From JAFDXJ01 sp039811225 (lineage in GTDB: Bacteria > Bacteroidota > Bacteroidia > Chitinophagales > Chitinophagaceae), in the NCBI GenBank assembly GCA_039811225.1, contig JBDHYG010000010.1:20571-84570 (forward strand): 64,000 nucleotides of DNA, written 5' to 3'. This document shows, piece after piece, positions 16,945 through 26,634 of the stretch; positions within the stretch are counted from its first letter, which is position 1, and each line of letters starts with the position of its first letter. The notes under the pieces are model-generated. The model did not search any database. It was not told the DNA's origin and saw nothing but the letters and a program-made list of their open reading frames with translations. A program made the position numbers and the translations under genes.

Positions 16945-19602
16945 ATGAAAAAGATGCTACTTATTTTATCCGTATTCATGTTGGCCACTGTTTCCCGGGG
17001 CCAATCATTAAATCCACTTATAAAAGATAACAAAGGTCTCAGTAAGTTTTTTGTTAGCATGAAAACGGATCAGCAGGTTGCCTTTAATGCTGCGGAACGA
17101 AATAAACTAATTGGCCTGGAAGCACCGGCAGACCTACGCCTGGTCCAAAGTTTTACAGATAAGTTGGGCTATAAACATTATAAATACCAGCAAACCTGGA
17201 AAGGGCTTCCTGTGGAAGGCGCTATATTTAGTTTTCATGTAAGAGATAACAAAATTTATGCAGTGAATGGTCAAATTATTTTGGATACAAAACAAATGCC
17301 TACCCAATCTGAAAAACCGGCCATTGATGTATCCACCGCCATACAACAAGCCATGACTGCTTCCAAGGCGACAAAATTTGCCTGGCAGGATGAAGAAATG
17401 GAAGCGAAAATCAAAAAGGAAAAAGGAAATACCACTGCCAGTTATAAACCCCAGGCAAAGCTGGTATGGTACTGTAATGGGGAATCGCTGGATCCGGCAA
17501 TGTTGCGCCTGGCTTATAAAATAAATGTTTACAGTGTACAACCTTTAGCCAATGCGGATTATTATATTGATGCACAAACGGGCACCTTTATTAGTAAAGA
17601 CGATAAGATACATTTTACCGATGCGGTAGGAACGGCGCAAACGGCTTATAGTGGTGTGCAAACGATACATAGTGATTTTACAGGTGGAGTATATCATTTG
17701 CGGGATTATACCAAAGGCAATGGGGTTATTACATTACACGGGGAGACCGGGCAAAAAGGAAATGATTATGTAAGCAATTCTTCGAATTGGAGTTTTTCGA
17801 ACGAGGACAAAGCCGCCCTGGATGCACATTTTGGTGTTTCAGCGAGTTGGCAGTTTTATAATGATGTGTTTGGTAGAAACAGTTATGATGGCAATGGCGC
17901 CGCGATATATAGTTATGTAAATGTACCGAATTTCGTAGATGATGCTTATTGGGATGGAACCGCTATCAACTTTTGCAAGCGATCCAATGGTGCGCTTGGA
18001 GGAGTAACCGCTATAGATGTTGCCGGGCACGAGTTGACGCATGGGGTGACTGAACATACAAGTGGCCTGAAATATAGAAGAGAATCAGGGGGAATAAATG
18101 AAAGCCTGAGTGATATCATGGGAAAAGTTATACAGTTTTATACCAAACCCAACGATATAAACTGGGTGATCAGTAATGATATGAACTGGGCCATCCGGAA
18201 TATGGCCAATCCCAAGGAATTTAAACAACCGGATACATATAAAGGAACGTATTGGGTGGAAAGATCAGATCCGCATTTATTAAGTGGGGTCGGTAACTAT
18301 ATGTTTTATTTATTAACGGATGGTGGCAGCGGTACGAATGACCGGGGAATGAATTATAACGTAAATGGTATAGGCATAGAAAAAGCAAGAGCCATCGTTT
18401 ACAGGAGCAACCTGCTCTATTTAACACCCACCTCCACCTATTATAACTGGCGGTTAGCCTGTGAGCAGGCGGCTATGGACCTGTATGGCAATAATAATGA
18501 ATATACACAGGTAATGAATGCCTGGGATGCTGTAGGGGTAGATTCGCTGAGTAGTATTTATTGTTTTGGTCCTATTAGCTTTGAAGATTCTTTGGTTTAT
18601 CCATTTAAAGCTTTGGTGCATTGGGAACAATATGAACATCGTGCAGAATCTTTCCAGTTAAAGTGGCGGGAATTAGGAACCGGTATACCATGGAATATTG
18701 TCACTGGGATTACAGATTCCAGTTATTTAATCAGAAACCTGAAACCTTACACTTTTTATGAAATGAAAGTAGCATCCGTTTGCCCTGGCAATATAGTGAG
18801 TGAAATACAACCCTATTGGACTTTTGAGACTCAAACACTCGGCGGATATTGTGTACCTGATATGGTAGGAAGTAATATGAGCTCATTTATCAATAGTGTT
18901 AGCCTGAATGGCATAACAAATACCAGCGGACAGGGCAATGATGGTAATATCCCCTCATATCAAAATTTTATAAAAACAATTTTTCCATTAAATAAGAATA
19001 ACTCATATACAATAGAAGTTCAACCGGGTTTTAATTGGCCTCCGCAAGAAGTAACGATGAGTGTGTATATTGATTATAATAAAAACAGGCAATTAGATGA
19101 CCCGGGTGAATTAGTGGGCAGGGTTAAATCTCCAAATGGTGCTACTGTATCCATTCCATTCACAGTTCCTAATACGGCGCGCAACGGCCTATCCCGTTTG
19201 CGGGTGATTTTAGAAGAATCATTTTTTGCATATGATAAACCCTGCCTGCAAGCAAATGGTGAAACGGAAGATTATAGCATTTTCATTTCCCCCACTTCTT
19301 CCGCAAATTTCTCTTCTTCACATCCTGCATTGGAAGGCGGATCACAAGACCTGCGTATCATGCCTAACCCGGTTAACAATACTGCCGTATTAAGTTATAC
19401 ACTGGTAAGCGGCGGCCAGGTAGAACTACAGATTACAGATTATTTAGGCAGGAAGATCAGGCAAATCAACCTGGGCAACCAGGTAAAAGGTAACCACCAG
19501 GCAACCATTTCAACCGAACAAATGATTTCCGGGAATTACCAGGTGCAGGTATGGAAAGATGGAGGTATAATGGGTAATATTAAAATGGTGGTGATTAAAT
19601 AA
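16945..19602 (+). CDS. Secreted M4 (thermolysin-like) metalloprotease with T9SS sorting domain
   Basis: An 885-residue secreted protease. In order: signal peptide (1-20, ending SRGQS), FTP/PepSY propeptide (about 40-225), M4 catalytic domain (about 230-535), a fibronectin-III-like domain (about 545-630), a GEVED-type beta domain (about 635-790, with the acidic YIDYNKNRQLDDPGELVG) and a type A type IX secretion sorting domain (about 805-885). Zinc ligands are H362 and H366 in AGHELTHGVTEH and E386 in GINESLSD; E363 is the catalytic base. All are intact, so an active enzyme is expected. The tail PNPVNNTAVLSYTL...KMVVIK marks export by T9SS, whose PorV and GldJ-like parts are encoded 14-16 kb downstream. 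It is a single-gene unit closed by a strong terminator. Confidence 0.95.
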   Translation: MKKMLLILSVFMLATVSRGQSLNPLIKDNKGLSKFFVSMKTDQQVAFNAAERNKLIGLEAPADLRLVQSFTDKLGYKHYKYQQTWKGLPVEGAIFSFHVRDNKIYAVNGQIILDTKQMPTQSEKPAIDVSTAIQQAMTASKATKFAWQDEEMEAKIKKEKGNTTASYKPQAKLVWYCNGESLDPAMLRLAYKINVYSVQPLANADYYIDAQTGTFISKDDKIHFTDAVGTAQTAYSGVQTIHSDFTGGVYHLRDYTKGNGVITLHGETGQKGNDYVSNSSNWSFSNEDKAALDAHFGVSASWQFYNDVFGRNSYDGNGAAIYSYVNVPNFVDDAYWDGTAINFCKRSNGALGGVTAIDVAGHELTHGVTEHTSGLKYRRESGGINESLSDIMGKVIQFYTKPNDINWVISNDMNWAIRNMANPKEFKQPDTYKGTYWVERSDPHLLSGVGNYMFYLLTDGGSGTNDRGMNYNVNGIGIEKARAIVYRSNLLYLTPTSTYYNWRLACEQAAMDLYGNNNEYTQVMNAWDAVGVDSLSSIYCFGPISFEDSLVYPFKALVHWEQYEHRAESFQLKWRELGTGIPWNIVTGITDSSYLIRNLKPYTFYEMKVASVCPGNIVSEIQPYWTFETQTLGGYCVPDMVGSNMSSFINSVSLNGITNTSGQGNDGNIPSYQNFIKTIFPLNKNNSYTIEVQPGFNWPPQEVTMSVYIDYNKNRQLDDPGELVGRVKSPNGATVSIPFTVPNTARNGLSRLRVILEESFFAYDKPCLQANGETEDYSIFISPTSSANFSSSHPALEGGSQDLRIMPNPVNNTAVLSYTLVSGGQVELQITDYLGRKIRQINLGNQVKGNHQATISTEQMISGNYQVQVWKDGGIMGNIKMVVIK

Positions 19603-19624
19603 CTCTTATAAATAAAACATGGAT

Positions 19625-19664
19625 GACTGCATCAAATTGATTTTTGATGCAGTCTTCTTTTATG
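19625..19664 (+). terminator. Intrinsic terminator after the M4 protease gene
   Basis: A perfect 12-bp stem, GACTGCATCAAA (19625-19636) with TTTGATGCAGTC (19643-19654), and a 6-nt loop, followed by TTCTTTTAT. Confidence 0.85.
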
Positions 19665-19839
19665 ATTTTCTGCACTGGATTATGGGATGGATTTCTTTAT
19701 CTGTTTCGGGAGAAAAAAACTATTTCTATTCCTGAAAATTGTAAATAATGGTTTAAAAAATTTTACCCGTTTTATTACCAAGAAAAATCATTATTTACAG
19801 TGCACTCATTTTTTAAATAGATACCAATAAGTGTAGAAA

Positions 19840-20382
19840 TTAGAACTTTACATACTTTTTAAGTAAAGCCTGATCAATTCCTTTTTGTTTAGCCTTCGTT
19901 GCACGTTTGCGCAGGATAAATTCAAAAACACTCATCCAGCCGGGTAAATTACTTTCACTTAGTTCAAATAACCAGGCGAGTGCATATTTATCTTTCGGAA
20001 AACCATTTGGCTTGCAAAGACCATCCGTCGCTAAGCCATATCCAATTTGCAGGGATTGCTCAAAGCCCCGACATGCCGGCCTAATTTCAACCCTGAATTT
20101 ACATGGCTTGCCACTTCTGTTTCTAAACAAGTGATTGACATTAGCCTGTGCAGTAGCAGTCTCGCCAGGTTGTAACGTGTAAAGCTTTTTGCCTAAGATT
20201 ACCTGTACTTCACCCTCAAGGCTATCAAATTTTTCACTATATGTTTTATGATAATGTAGCCCTACGCCACCACCATCTGCCAGTTCTACTTCTACTAAAG
20301 TATAAGCGCCGTTGGTATCTTCTGCTGTTTTCAAAAACACAACGGTATCTTTCTGTATGGGATTTGTTATTTTTCTTTCCAT
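19840..20382 (-). CDS. Cupin-domain protein
   Basis: A 180-residue protein with a single cupin barrel in its first half. Cupin motif 1 is visible as GLHYHKTYSEKFDSLEGEVQV (two histidines and a glutamate at the metal site; residues about 40-60) and motif 2 as LQPGETATAQANVNHLFRN (ending in the fourth ligand histidine). The C-terminal 80 residues are alpha-helical and basic (KRATKAKQKG) and match no domain I know. It has no signal peptide. A TAnnTTTG-like box on the reverse strand at 20474-20481 could be its promoter. The 288-bp gap upstream shows nothing else. Substrate unknown. Confidence 0.8.
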   Translation of the reverse strand: MERKITNPIQKDTVVFLKTAEDTNGAYTLVEVELADGGGVGLHYHKTYSEKFDSLEGEVQVILGKKLYTLQPGETATAQANVNHLFRNRSGKPCKFRVEIRPACRGFEQSLQIGYGLATDGLCKPNGFPKDKYALAWLFELSESNLPGWMSVFEFILRKRATKAKQKGIDQALLKKYVKF

Positions 20383-20671
20383 AATAGGGTATTTACGTAA
20401 GAAAAGAAGTTTCGGATTTTAATTATGGCTGATCATATAGCCTGTAATGGTATGTAAAGATTCGAAAGCTACACAAAATTATGCTATGTATGCTGCATTG
20501 GAGCATTTGTAAGTACAATGAAAAGTTTGCCAGCATTTTTATGCAAATTTTTTCTCACAGAAAAGCACAACTTATAAGCGTCCCAATTATTCGGTGAATT
20601 CGTTTCGGGTTAAAAAGGACAGAAGCAGTAACTGAATGAATTATCGAGTTATTGGATAAACTTATACCCGA

Positions 20672-21850
20672 TTATTTTCGTCTTTGCTGGTTTTTGGGGG
20701 GATGATTATGGTTATTCCTGTTTTGCCGGTTTTTTTTCTGCTCTTTTTTCTTTGGGGAATTTTTTTGTAAACTCTTGAGGCTGATTTGACCGACTACATC
20801 CACAAAATCATGTTTTTCTTCTTCGGTATTTTTAGCGATACGGAGTTCAATTGGTTTTAATTCAGTGGCTTTAATATTTTTTGAATTCAATTTTTTTATT
20901 TCAATCACGCGTTCAATACTCAGTGGATAATGGATTGCACTTTGTGGTAATGTGTACCACATAAGGTTTTTGAAAATATCTTTTTTAACTAAAACGGCAT
21001 TCCCCATTTCTGTGTATAAGGTTTCCGCATCATCGGGGAAATGTTGTAAGGCATCCAGGTAGGTATCCAACTCGTAATTCAGGCAACATTTCAGGCGGCC
21101 ACATTGTCCACTGAGTTTTGCCTGGTTAATAGATAAATTCTGGTACCTGGCTGCAGTGGTCGTTACACTTTTGAAATCGGTGAGCCAGGTACTGCAACAA
21201 AGTTCACGTCCGCAACTGCCGATGCCGCCCACTTTTCCGGCTTCCTGCCGGATACCAATTTGTCGCATTTCTACTTTTACTTTGAAGATAGACGCGAGTT
21301 CTTTAATTAATTCCCTAAAATCAACCCGGTCATCTGCTGTATAAAAAAAGGTGGCTTTTTTGCCATCGGCCTGGATTTCTACTTCACTTAATTTCATTTC
21401 CAGTTTAAACCGGTTGATAATAGCCCGGCTCCGGATGAGCGCTTCCTGTTCCCGTTCTTTGTTTTGAAAATACAGGTCCATATCCCGTTCCGTACTGCGT
21501 CGTAATATTTTTTTAAAATCCGGGTTATTTTCAGAAAGGCCTTTCTTTTTTAATTGTAAACGTACCAATTCGCCACTCAGGCTTACCTTGCCCACATCTA
21601 TACCACTGACCCCTTCGACCGTGATATATTCACCTTTCTCAAAATATTGCAGGGTATTATTACGGTAAAATTCTTTCCGGCTTCCTTTTTGAAAACTTAC
21701 TTCCACGATTTTACAGGAACTCTGCATATCACTAAAAGGCAGGTTGAGCAGCCAATCATGTGTATTCAGGCGATTACAGGCGCCGGTATTACAGTCGCCA
21801 TTGCTTTTACATCCATTGGGTACACCGGTGCCACAAGTTCCACATCCCAT
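20672..21850 (-). CDS. ricT: PSP1-domain protein, RicT/YaaT-like
   Basis: A 392-residue protein of the PSP1/YaaT family. In Bacillus subtilis RicT works with RicA and RicF in a complex carrying iron-sulfur clusters that acts on RNase Y. Here the N-terminus is cysteine-rich (MGCGTCGTG and GDCNTGACN), and the PSP1 core shows the family pattern QIGIRQEAGKVGGIGSCGRELCCSTW followed by LSGQCGRLKCCLNYE. The C-terminal tail of about 35 residues is low-complexity and basic (asparagine, lysine, arginine, glutamine). It lies downstream of holB on the same strand, the same pairing as yaaT-holB in Firmicutes, but with a 265-bp gap that includes a hairpin. RicA and RicF were not seen, so its partner here is unknown. 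Confidence 0.88.
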   Translation of the reverse strand: MGCGTCGTGVPNGCKSNGDCNTGACNRLNTHDWLLNLPFSDMQSSCKIVEVSFQKGSRKEFYRNNTLQYFEKGEYITVEGVSGIDVGKVSLSGELVRLQLKKKGLSENNPDFKKILRRSTERDMDLYFQNKEREQEALIRSRAIINRFKLEMKLSEVEIQADGKKATFFYTADDRVDFRELIKELASIFKVKVEMRQIGIRQEAGKVGGIGSCGRELCCSTWLTDFKSVTTTAARYQNLSINQAKLSGQCGRLKCCLNYELDTYLDALQHFPDDAETLYTEMGNAVLVKKDIFKNLMWYTLPQSAIHYPLSIERVIEIKKLNSKNIKATELKPIELRIAKNTEEEKHDFVDVVGQISLKSLQKNSPKKKEQKKNRQNRNNHNHPPKNQQRRK

Positions 21851-22091
21851 ATCCTATGATTTATAATGGTCAAATTATTAGTGAAAATAAATGTGGCAAA
21901 AACAAGAGGAAAGATTACAATACACGAGTTAAACCGTACTGCCTGCAAAGACAGGAAGATACATCTGATAAAAATGCCTGCATGAATGATTACTTTTATG
22001 CAAAAGAAAAATCGGCATGTGTCTTACTATTTCGAATGAATTATATGTATCATGACTCTTTCCGGGTATCCTTTTCACACACATTCTCTTC

Positions 22092-22121
22092 ACATAGCCG
22101 GTTTATTTTCCCCGGCTATGT
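22092..22121 (-). other. Perfect hairpin overlapping the holB stop codon
   Basis: ACATAGCCGG (22092-22101) and CCGGCTATGT (22112-22121) form a 10-bp perfect stem around a 10-nt loop. The holB stop codon (22116-22118) lies in the stem. There is no T-tract on the reverse strand, so it may be a weak or Rho-assisted terminator or an mRNA-stabilising 3' structure between holB and ricT. Confidence 0.5.
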
Positions 22122-23321
22122 TGTCAAAATTAGGGTTTTCTGTTGAATGATATGATACAACTTGATGGAGAGGGCATGGAACAATAATTTAGCGTTTGCA
22201 TTACGCTCTATAAAATAGATAGCATCAGTGAGTTCTTGTGCAATGGCTTCCAATTGGGAAGGGCCTGCTACTTTTCGCAACCTTTTGGCAAAATTCAGTT
22301 CCTTTTCCGAAGCCTTGATATTTTCCGGGGCCATATAGGAAGTCCGTATGCTGATCTCGCAGAGATGTAAAAAGTATCGAAGAAACTGTTTTTGTTTTTC
22401 CCTTCCCAGTTTATTGATATCTTCTATCCATTTCAGTTGTTCGCTTAAGAAGCGCTTAATGATCATGTTTAGCCATTGCCCCAAAATAGCCTGCCAGTCT
22501 TCTTCTGCCTGATGGATCATTTGCATAGCCTCACGGTAGTTCCCCGCAGCAATGCCGGCTACCTGCTCGGCTGTTTCTTTCGATACAGATAGTTTTGAAA
22601 TCAAATGATGTATCAGGCCTGCCGTATCCATAGCAGGAATTTGAATAAGCTGGCAACGACTGACAATAGTTGGTAAGACCTGTTCGGTGCTTTCACTCAC
22701 CAGTATAAACAATGTATCGGCGGGTGGTTCTTCAATTAGTTTTAAAAGTTTATTGCCTTCTTTGCCCAGGTATTCCGGCATCCATAGCAGCAGGATTTTC
22801 ATCCCTCCTTCAAAACTTTTCAGGCTCAATTTTCGAATGATGTCATTACATTCTTCTGCAGTAATATTTCCCTGATGGTTTTCAGCACCAATGAATAGTA
22901 GCCAATCAAAGACATTTCCATAGGGATTTTCAGCCAGGAAATTGCGCCATTCTTTCCCATATTGAGCACTGGTAGGTTTGGTACCTTTCCGGGTTATAAC
23001 AGGATAGGAGAAATGTATATCCGGATGAATAAATTGTTGGGCACGTGTACACGCAGGGCATTCTCCACAGGCATCATCCCGGAATATCCCTGTTTTCTGC
23101 GCATCAAGTACGGCATCATCAAATAGGGAAGGGCCAGGTTGTGGTGGAGTGCCATGTGTTTTTTCGCAAACCAGGTATTGTGCAAAAGCCAATGCCAGGG
23201 GCAAAGCACCGACTCCTTCTTTTGATAAAAATAAGAGGGCATGGCTCAGCCTGTTATTATCTGCTAATTCCCGGAGTTTTTTCGCTGTTTCCTGATGGCC
23301 GGGTATATCTTGAAATCGCAT
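22116..23321 (-). CDS. holB: DNA polymerase III subunit delta' (HolB)
   Basis: A 401-residue clamp-loader subunit. The N-terminal domain shows the usual opening MRFQDIPGHQETAKKLRELA and RLSHALLFLSKEGVGALPLA; the last stretch sits where the P-loop would be but lacks the GKT/S, as expected for delta', which does not hydrolyse ATP. A cysteine cluster (CGECPAC with nearby residues, about residues 77-83) is the zinc-binding module. The LWMPEYLGKEGNKLLKLIEEPP stretch and the SRC-containing VLPTIVSRCQLIQIP (the arginine-finger-like SRC motif) are intact. It is 39 bp downstream of the glutathione peroxidase gene and upstream of ricT. Confidence 0.93.
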   Translation of the reverse strand: MRFQDIPGHQETAKKLRELADNNRLSHALLFLSKEGVGALPLALAFAQYLVCEKTHGTPPQPGPSLFDDAVLDAQKTGIFRDDACGECPACTRAQQFIHPDIHFSYPVITRKGTKPTSAQYGKEWRNFLAENPYGNVFDWLLFIGAENHQGNITAEECNDIIRKLSLKSFEGGMKILLLWMPEYLGKEGNKLLKLIEEPPADTLFILVSESTEQVLPTIVSRCQLIQIPAMDTAGLIHHLISKLSVSKETAEQVAGIAAGNYREAMQMIHQAEEDWQAILGQWLNMIIKRFLSEQLKWIEDINKLGREKQKQFLRYFLHLCEISIRTSYMAPENIKASEKELNFAKRLRKVAGPSQLEAIAQELTDAIYFIERNANAKLLFHALSIKLYHIIQQKTLILTT

Positions 23322-23360
23322 AAGTGATACCTACAAAGATAATCGAGCAAAGAAAAGATA

Positions 23361-23921
23361 TCAATTTAAATATTGAAGCAGTTCCTGGCTTTCGGGTGTG
23401 ACATTACTTTCAAAATGGGCTAGAAGCTTTCCATTTTCATCGATCAGGAATTTATTGAAATTCCAGCTGATGGAGGCATCGAGTACGCCGTTTTCTGATT
23501 TGTGGCAGAGGTAATTGAAGACCGGTGTGATACCGGGCCCTTTGACATCAACACGGGTTGTTAAAGGGAATGTTACTCCGTAATTTTTTTCACAAAAATT
23601 CGCAATGTCTTTATTGTCTTTGAATTCCTGGCCTCCAAAATTATCTGAAGGGAACCCTACAATAACCAGGTTGTTTTTATGGCTTTCATATAATTGCTCG
23701 AGGCCCTTATACTGAGGTGTATAGCCACATTTGGAGGCTGTATTTACAATAAGTATTTTCTTCCCTTTAAATTGGGAGAAGTCAATGATACCACCATTTA
23801 GGGAAGCAATCTTAAAATCATAAATGGTAATGGGTCTATGGGAAGACGTTGTTTTAACAGGTTTCGGCATAATCAAAATGTTTGAAATAAATAAGGCTAA
23901 GGACAGAGCAAGGAATTTCAT
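23361..23921 (-). CDS. Glutathione peroxidase-family peroxidase
   Basis: A 186-residue thioredoxin-fold peroxidase of the GPx family. The peroxidatic cysteine is in VNTASKCGYTPQY (about residue 64), in place of selenocysteine. The other active-site residues lie in VGFPSDNFGGQE (glutamine) and SWNFNKFLID (tryptophan, asparagine). A cysteine near residue 109 (NFCEKNYG) sits where the resolving cysteine of thioredoxin-dependent GPx enzymes is found, so thioredoxin is the likely reductant. A hydrophobic N-terminus (about 1-18) could be a signal peptide or membrane anchor, suggesting periplasmic action. It lies between comF and holB on the same strand. Confidence 0.92.
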   Translation of the reverse strand: MKFLALSLALFISNILIMPKPVKTTSSHRPITIYDFKIASLNGGIIDFSQFKGKKILIVNTASKCGYTPQYKGLEQLYESHKNNLVIVGFPSDNFGGQEFKDNKDIANFCEKNYGVTFPLTTRVDVKGPGITPVFNYLCHKSENGVLDASISWNFNKFLIDENGKLLAHFESNVTPESQELLQYLN

Positions 23922-24045
23922 ATGCGCAATTTTTATGTATAAAACTTAAAACTACAAAATGATTCAATGTAACTAAACAATGAGGAAGAGTTTAACATTA
24001 CAAGTAATAAATAAGGGTAACTTGTCCACAGCATCCTGCAACCGG

Positions 24046-24747
24046 TTAGTGTACGGTGATTGCCAGCGTAGCCAGGCTTAGTTTAGTACCTGGCACATTT
24101 AGAATTTCCATGCCACATCCTTCCAACGTAGCTCCGGTAGTGATAATATCATCCACTAATAAAATGTGCTTTCCCACGAGTTGGCTAGCATCTGCTATTT
24201 CAAAAATGTTTTGCATATTTTCCCAACGATCTACCCTGGATTTCTTGGTTTGTGTTTCTGTAAATTTTTTGCGTACCACAGCGGTAGTAAGTAATGGCAA
24301 TTGTAAAGCCTGTGCAATTTTTGCAGCTAGAATAGCTGATTGGTTATAGCCCCGGGCCAGTTCTTTTTGCCTGTTGAGCGGAAGCGGTACAATGGCTTCT
24401 ATATTGCGGAAACGCCCGCTTAAAAGAAAATGACTTAACAACAGGTTTCCCAGGAAATCCCCGATATCTTTTCTGCCCTGGTATTTAAAGAGGAGAATAA
24501 GCTTATGCAATAAGGCGTCCTGGTTAAAGTAGTAAGCACAGCCTGCCTCCTGAACCGGTAACCGGCCGTAAAAAATTTTCTCCATCATATTGCCCGGTTG
24601 CCTGAAAAACCCGGTTTCCGGGAGTGTGGAAAAACAATGGGCGCATAAAAACTGGTGATCGGGTAATGTATCGGTATAGCAGCCCAGGCAATTATGGGGA
24701 TAGAATAAATGAGTAAAAGCCTGGTAGTATTTTTTTAGCTGCTGCAT
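24046..24747 (-). CDS. ComF family phosphoribosyltransferase-like protein
   Basis: A 233-residue ComF-type protein. It has an N-terminal zinc-finger-like cysteine pair set (CLGCYTD and CAHCFSTLP, about residues 20-40) and a type I phosphoribosyltransferase domain with the PRPP-binding loop HILLVDDIITTGATLEGC (about 190-208). The KYQGRKDIGDFLG and VPLPLNRQKELARGYNQS stretches are characteristic of ComF. In naturally competent bacteria ComF is needed for single-strand DNA uptake into the cytoplasm; here it could also act in nucleotide salvage. It is 38 bp downstream of radA, and ComM and RadA homologues are both in the window, which together fits a transformation toolkit, but that is inference. 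Confidence 0.92.
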   Translation of the reverse strand: MQQLKKYYQAFTHLFYPHNCLGCYTDTLPDHQFLCAHCFSTLPETGFFRQPGNMMEKIFYGRLPVQEAGCAYYFNQDALLHKLILLFKYQGRKDIGDFLGNLLLSHFLLSGRFRNIEAIVPLPLNRQKELARGYNQSAILAAKIAQALQLPLLTTAVVRKKFTETQTKKSRVDRWENMQNIFEIADASQLVGKHILLVDDIITTGATLEGCGMEILNVPGTKLSLATLAITVH

Positions 24748-24785
24748 GCCATAAGATAAAGATCGAAAAGGAGAAAAGCAATCTA

Positions 24786-26162
24786 TCAGAAGATTTTTTT
24801 ATAGACTTCTTCTACATGCCCCACTTCACAGATTTCCATCGTAAAACGTTTTTTGTCAAAATTCTTTTTGTTATACCGTGATATAAATATTTTTTCAAAA
24901 CCCAATTTTTCAGCTTCTGCAATTCTTTGTTCAATGCGGTTGACAGCCCGCACTTCACCATTCAGGCCTACTTCACCGGAGAAGCAAATTTTCTCAGGCA
25001 GGGCTGTATCTTCATAAGAGGAAAGCAACGCGCATACAATGGCCAGGTCAATGGAAGGGTCGTCCACGCGAAGGCCACCGGCAATATTGATAAACACGTC
25101 CTTCATTCCAAACGCAAAGCCACCTCGTTTTTCCAACACGGCAAGCAATAACTGTAAACGCCGCATATCAAAACCACTCGCTGTTCTTTGTGGAGTGCCA
25201 TATACACTGGCGGTAACCAATGCCTGTACCTCGATGAGCAGGGGGCGCAAGCCTTCCATGCTGGCAGCGATTGCACTGCCACTCAGGTTATCTTCTTTTT
25301 GTTGAATGAGGATTTCACTGGGATTACGAACGGGTTGCATACCGGAACCTGTCATTTCATAAATACCCAATTCTGCTGTACTCCCAAAACGGTTTTTGAG
25401 GGTGCGCAGGATGCGATATGCATAATGCCGCTCGCCTTCAAACTGCAAAACGGTATCCACCATATGTTCCAGGATTTTAGGGCCGGCAATACTTCCCTCT
25501 TTGGTGATATGGCCAATTATGAAAACCGGGATCCCGGTTTCTTTGGCAAAACGTTGAAACTCGGCAGCCGTTTCTCTAATCTGTGAAATGCTCCCCGGGG
25601 AGGCATCAATAAAATTGGATTGTAAAGTTTGAATTGAATCAATTATTAATAGTCCTGGTTTTATTTTTTTGATCTCTTTGAAGATAGACTGGGTACAGGT
25701 TTCCGTGAGTAAGTAAAATCGTTCATGTTGTAAGCCTATCCTGTTAGCGCGTAATTTGATTTGTTCTTCACTTTCTTCTCCACTGATATATAAGATGGTG
25801 ATGTTGTGTAAGGCAAGTGCATCCTGCAGCAGTAAAGTGCTTTTCCCGATGCCCGGTTCCCCGGCAAGCAGGGTAATACTTCCGGGAACGATTCCACCTC
25901 CCAGGTTTCTGTTGAGTTCCGGATCTTTGGTTAGTATTCGTTGTACATCATTCTCAGCCACCTCATGCAGGGCTACTGTTTTGATTTGTTTTTTTTCATC
26001 CGTAAACAAGGCACGATTTTCAGATTCTTTACGAGTGGGTGTTTTATCTATCACTTCTTCTATGAATGTATTCCATTCATTGCAGGCAGGACATTTACCC
26101 AGCCATTTGGGACTTTCATAGCCACAATTTCCACAAAAGAATGCAACTTTTATTTTTGACAT
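24786..26162 (-). CDS. radA: DNA repair protein RadA
   Basis: A 458-residue hexameric helicase that drives branch migration in recombination and natural transformation. The N-terminal zinc finger is C-x2-C...C-x2-C in FFCGNCGYESPKWLGKCPAC (about residues 9-28). The RecA-like core has Walker A GEPGIGKSTLLLQ (about 95-107) and Walker B LLIIDSIQTLQ. The RadA-specific KNRFG motif is in LRTLKNRFGSTAELG. The C-terminal Lon-protease-like domain (GGLRVDDPSIDLAIVCALLS) lacks protease function, as in all RadA proteins. It is the first gene of the reverse-strand run radA-comF-gpx-holB-ricT. Confidence 0.97.
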   Translation of the reverse strand: MSKIKVAFFCGNCGYESPKWLGKCPACNEWNTFIEEVIDKTPTRKESENRALFTDEKKQIKTVALHEVAENDVQRILTKDPELNRNLGGGIVPGSITLLAGEPGIGKSTLLLQDALALHNITILYISGEESEEQIKLRANRIGLQHERFYLLTETCTQSIFKEIKKIKPGLLIIDSIQTLQSNFIDASPGSISQIRETAAEFQRFAKETGIPVFIIGHITKEGSIAGPKILEHMVDTVLQFEGERHYAYRILRTLKNRFGSTAELGIYEMTGSGMQPVRNPSEILIQQKEDNLSGSAIAASMEGLRPLLIEVQALVTASVYGTPQRTASGFDMRRLQLLLAVLEKRGGFAFGMKDVFINIAGGLRVDDPSIDLAIVCALLSSYEDTALPEKICFSGEVGLNGEVRAVNRIEQRIAEAEKLGFEKIFISRYNKKNFDKKRFTMEICEVGHVEEVYKKIF

Positions 26163-26271
26163 ATTGTCCTAATATAAAGAAAGCTTTTTGTTTTTTTTTG
26201 ATAAAATAATTTTGAAGAAAAATCCAAAAATTGATCTTAAAAAGTTTTCGGAAAGAATGTGTTTTGGTAAA

Positions 26272-26300
26272 TAAAAAAAGGTTGGTGTGTCAACCAACCT
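26272..26300 (-). terminator. Intrinsic terminator with no gene upstream on its strand
   Basis: On the reverse strand AGGTTGGT and ACCAACCT (26279-26286 and 26293-26300) form an 8-bp stem followed by seven T (26273-26279). It reads toward radA but lies upstream of radA's start and downstream of no known reverse-strand gene. On the forward strand it has no T-tract. Confidence 0.6.
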
Positions 26301-26358
26301 CTTACTTACTAACCCATTAAATTCTGATACTAAATTACAATTTTACCGGTGAATCCAA
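26272..26358 (-). ncRNA. Candidate small RNA ending in the orphan terminator
   Basis: The 472-bp gap between radA and susC has no credible reading frame. A reverse-strand transcript starting just after an imperfect TAnnTTTG-like stretch (TAATTTTTG, about 26358-26366) and ending in the terminator at 26272-26300 would be 80-90 nt long. There is no independent support beyond this arrangement. An alternative is an attenuated leader of radA. Confidence 0.3.
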
Positions 26359-26634
26359 AAATTATTTTTTTAGAAAAATTTTTATTTTCTCCCCAAAACC
26401 TGGTAGCAGAGAACTAATTGTATATTGATGATCAATATGTTATGTGATCGGATGTATTAGTGAATAATTTTTTGCACAATTCTTTTTAGAGATTTAAAGA
26501 AAAGGAATATGAATTGAGGTGCGTCACAAAATGAGGTCCACTAAAAGTTATCCACAATTTGCCTATAGGCCTTTAAATATTTATTTGAGACTAAAAAATT
26601 CTTAATTTGCTTTTTATTAACAATAATCGTTTTT

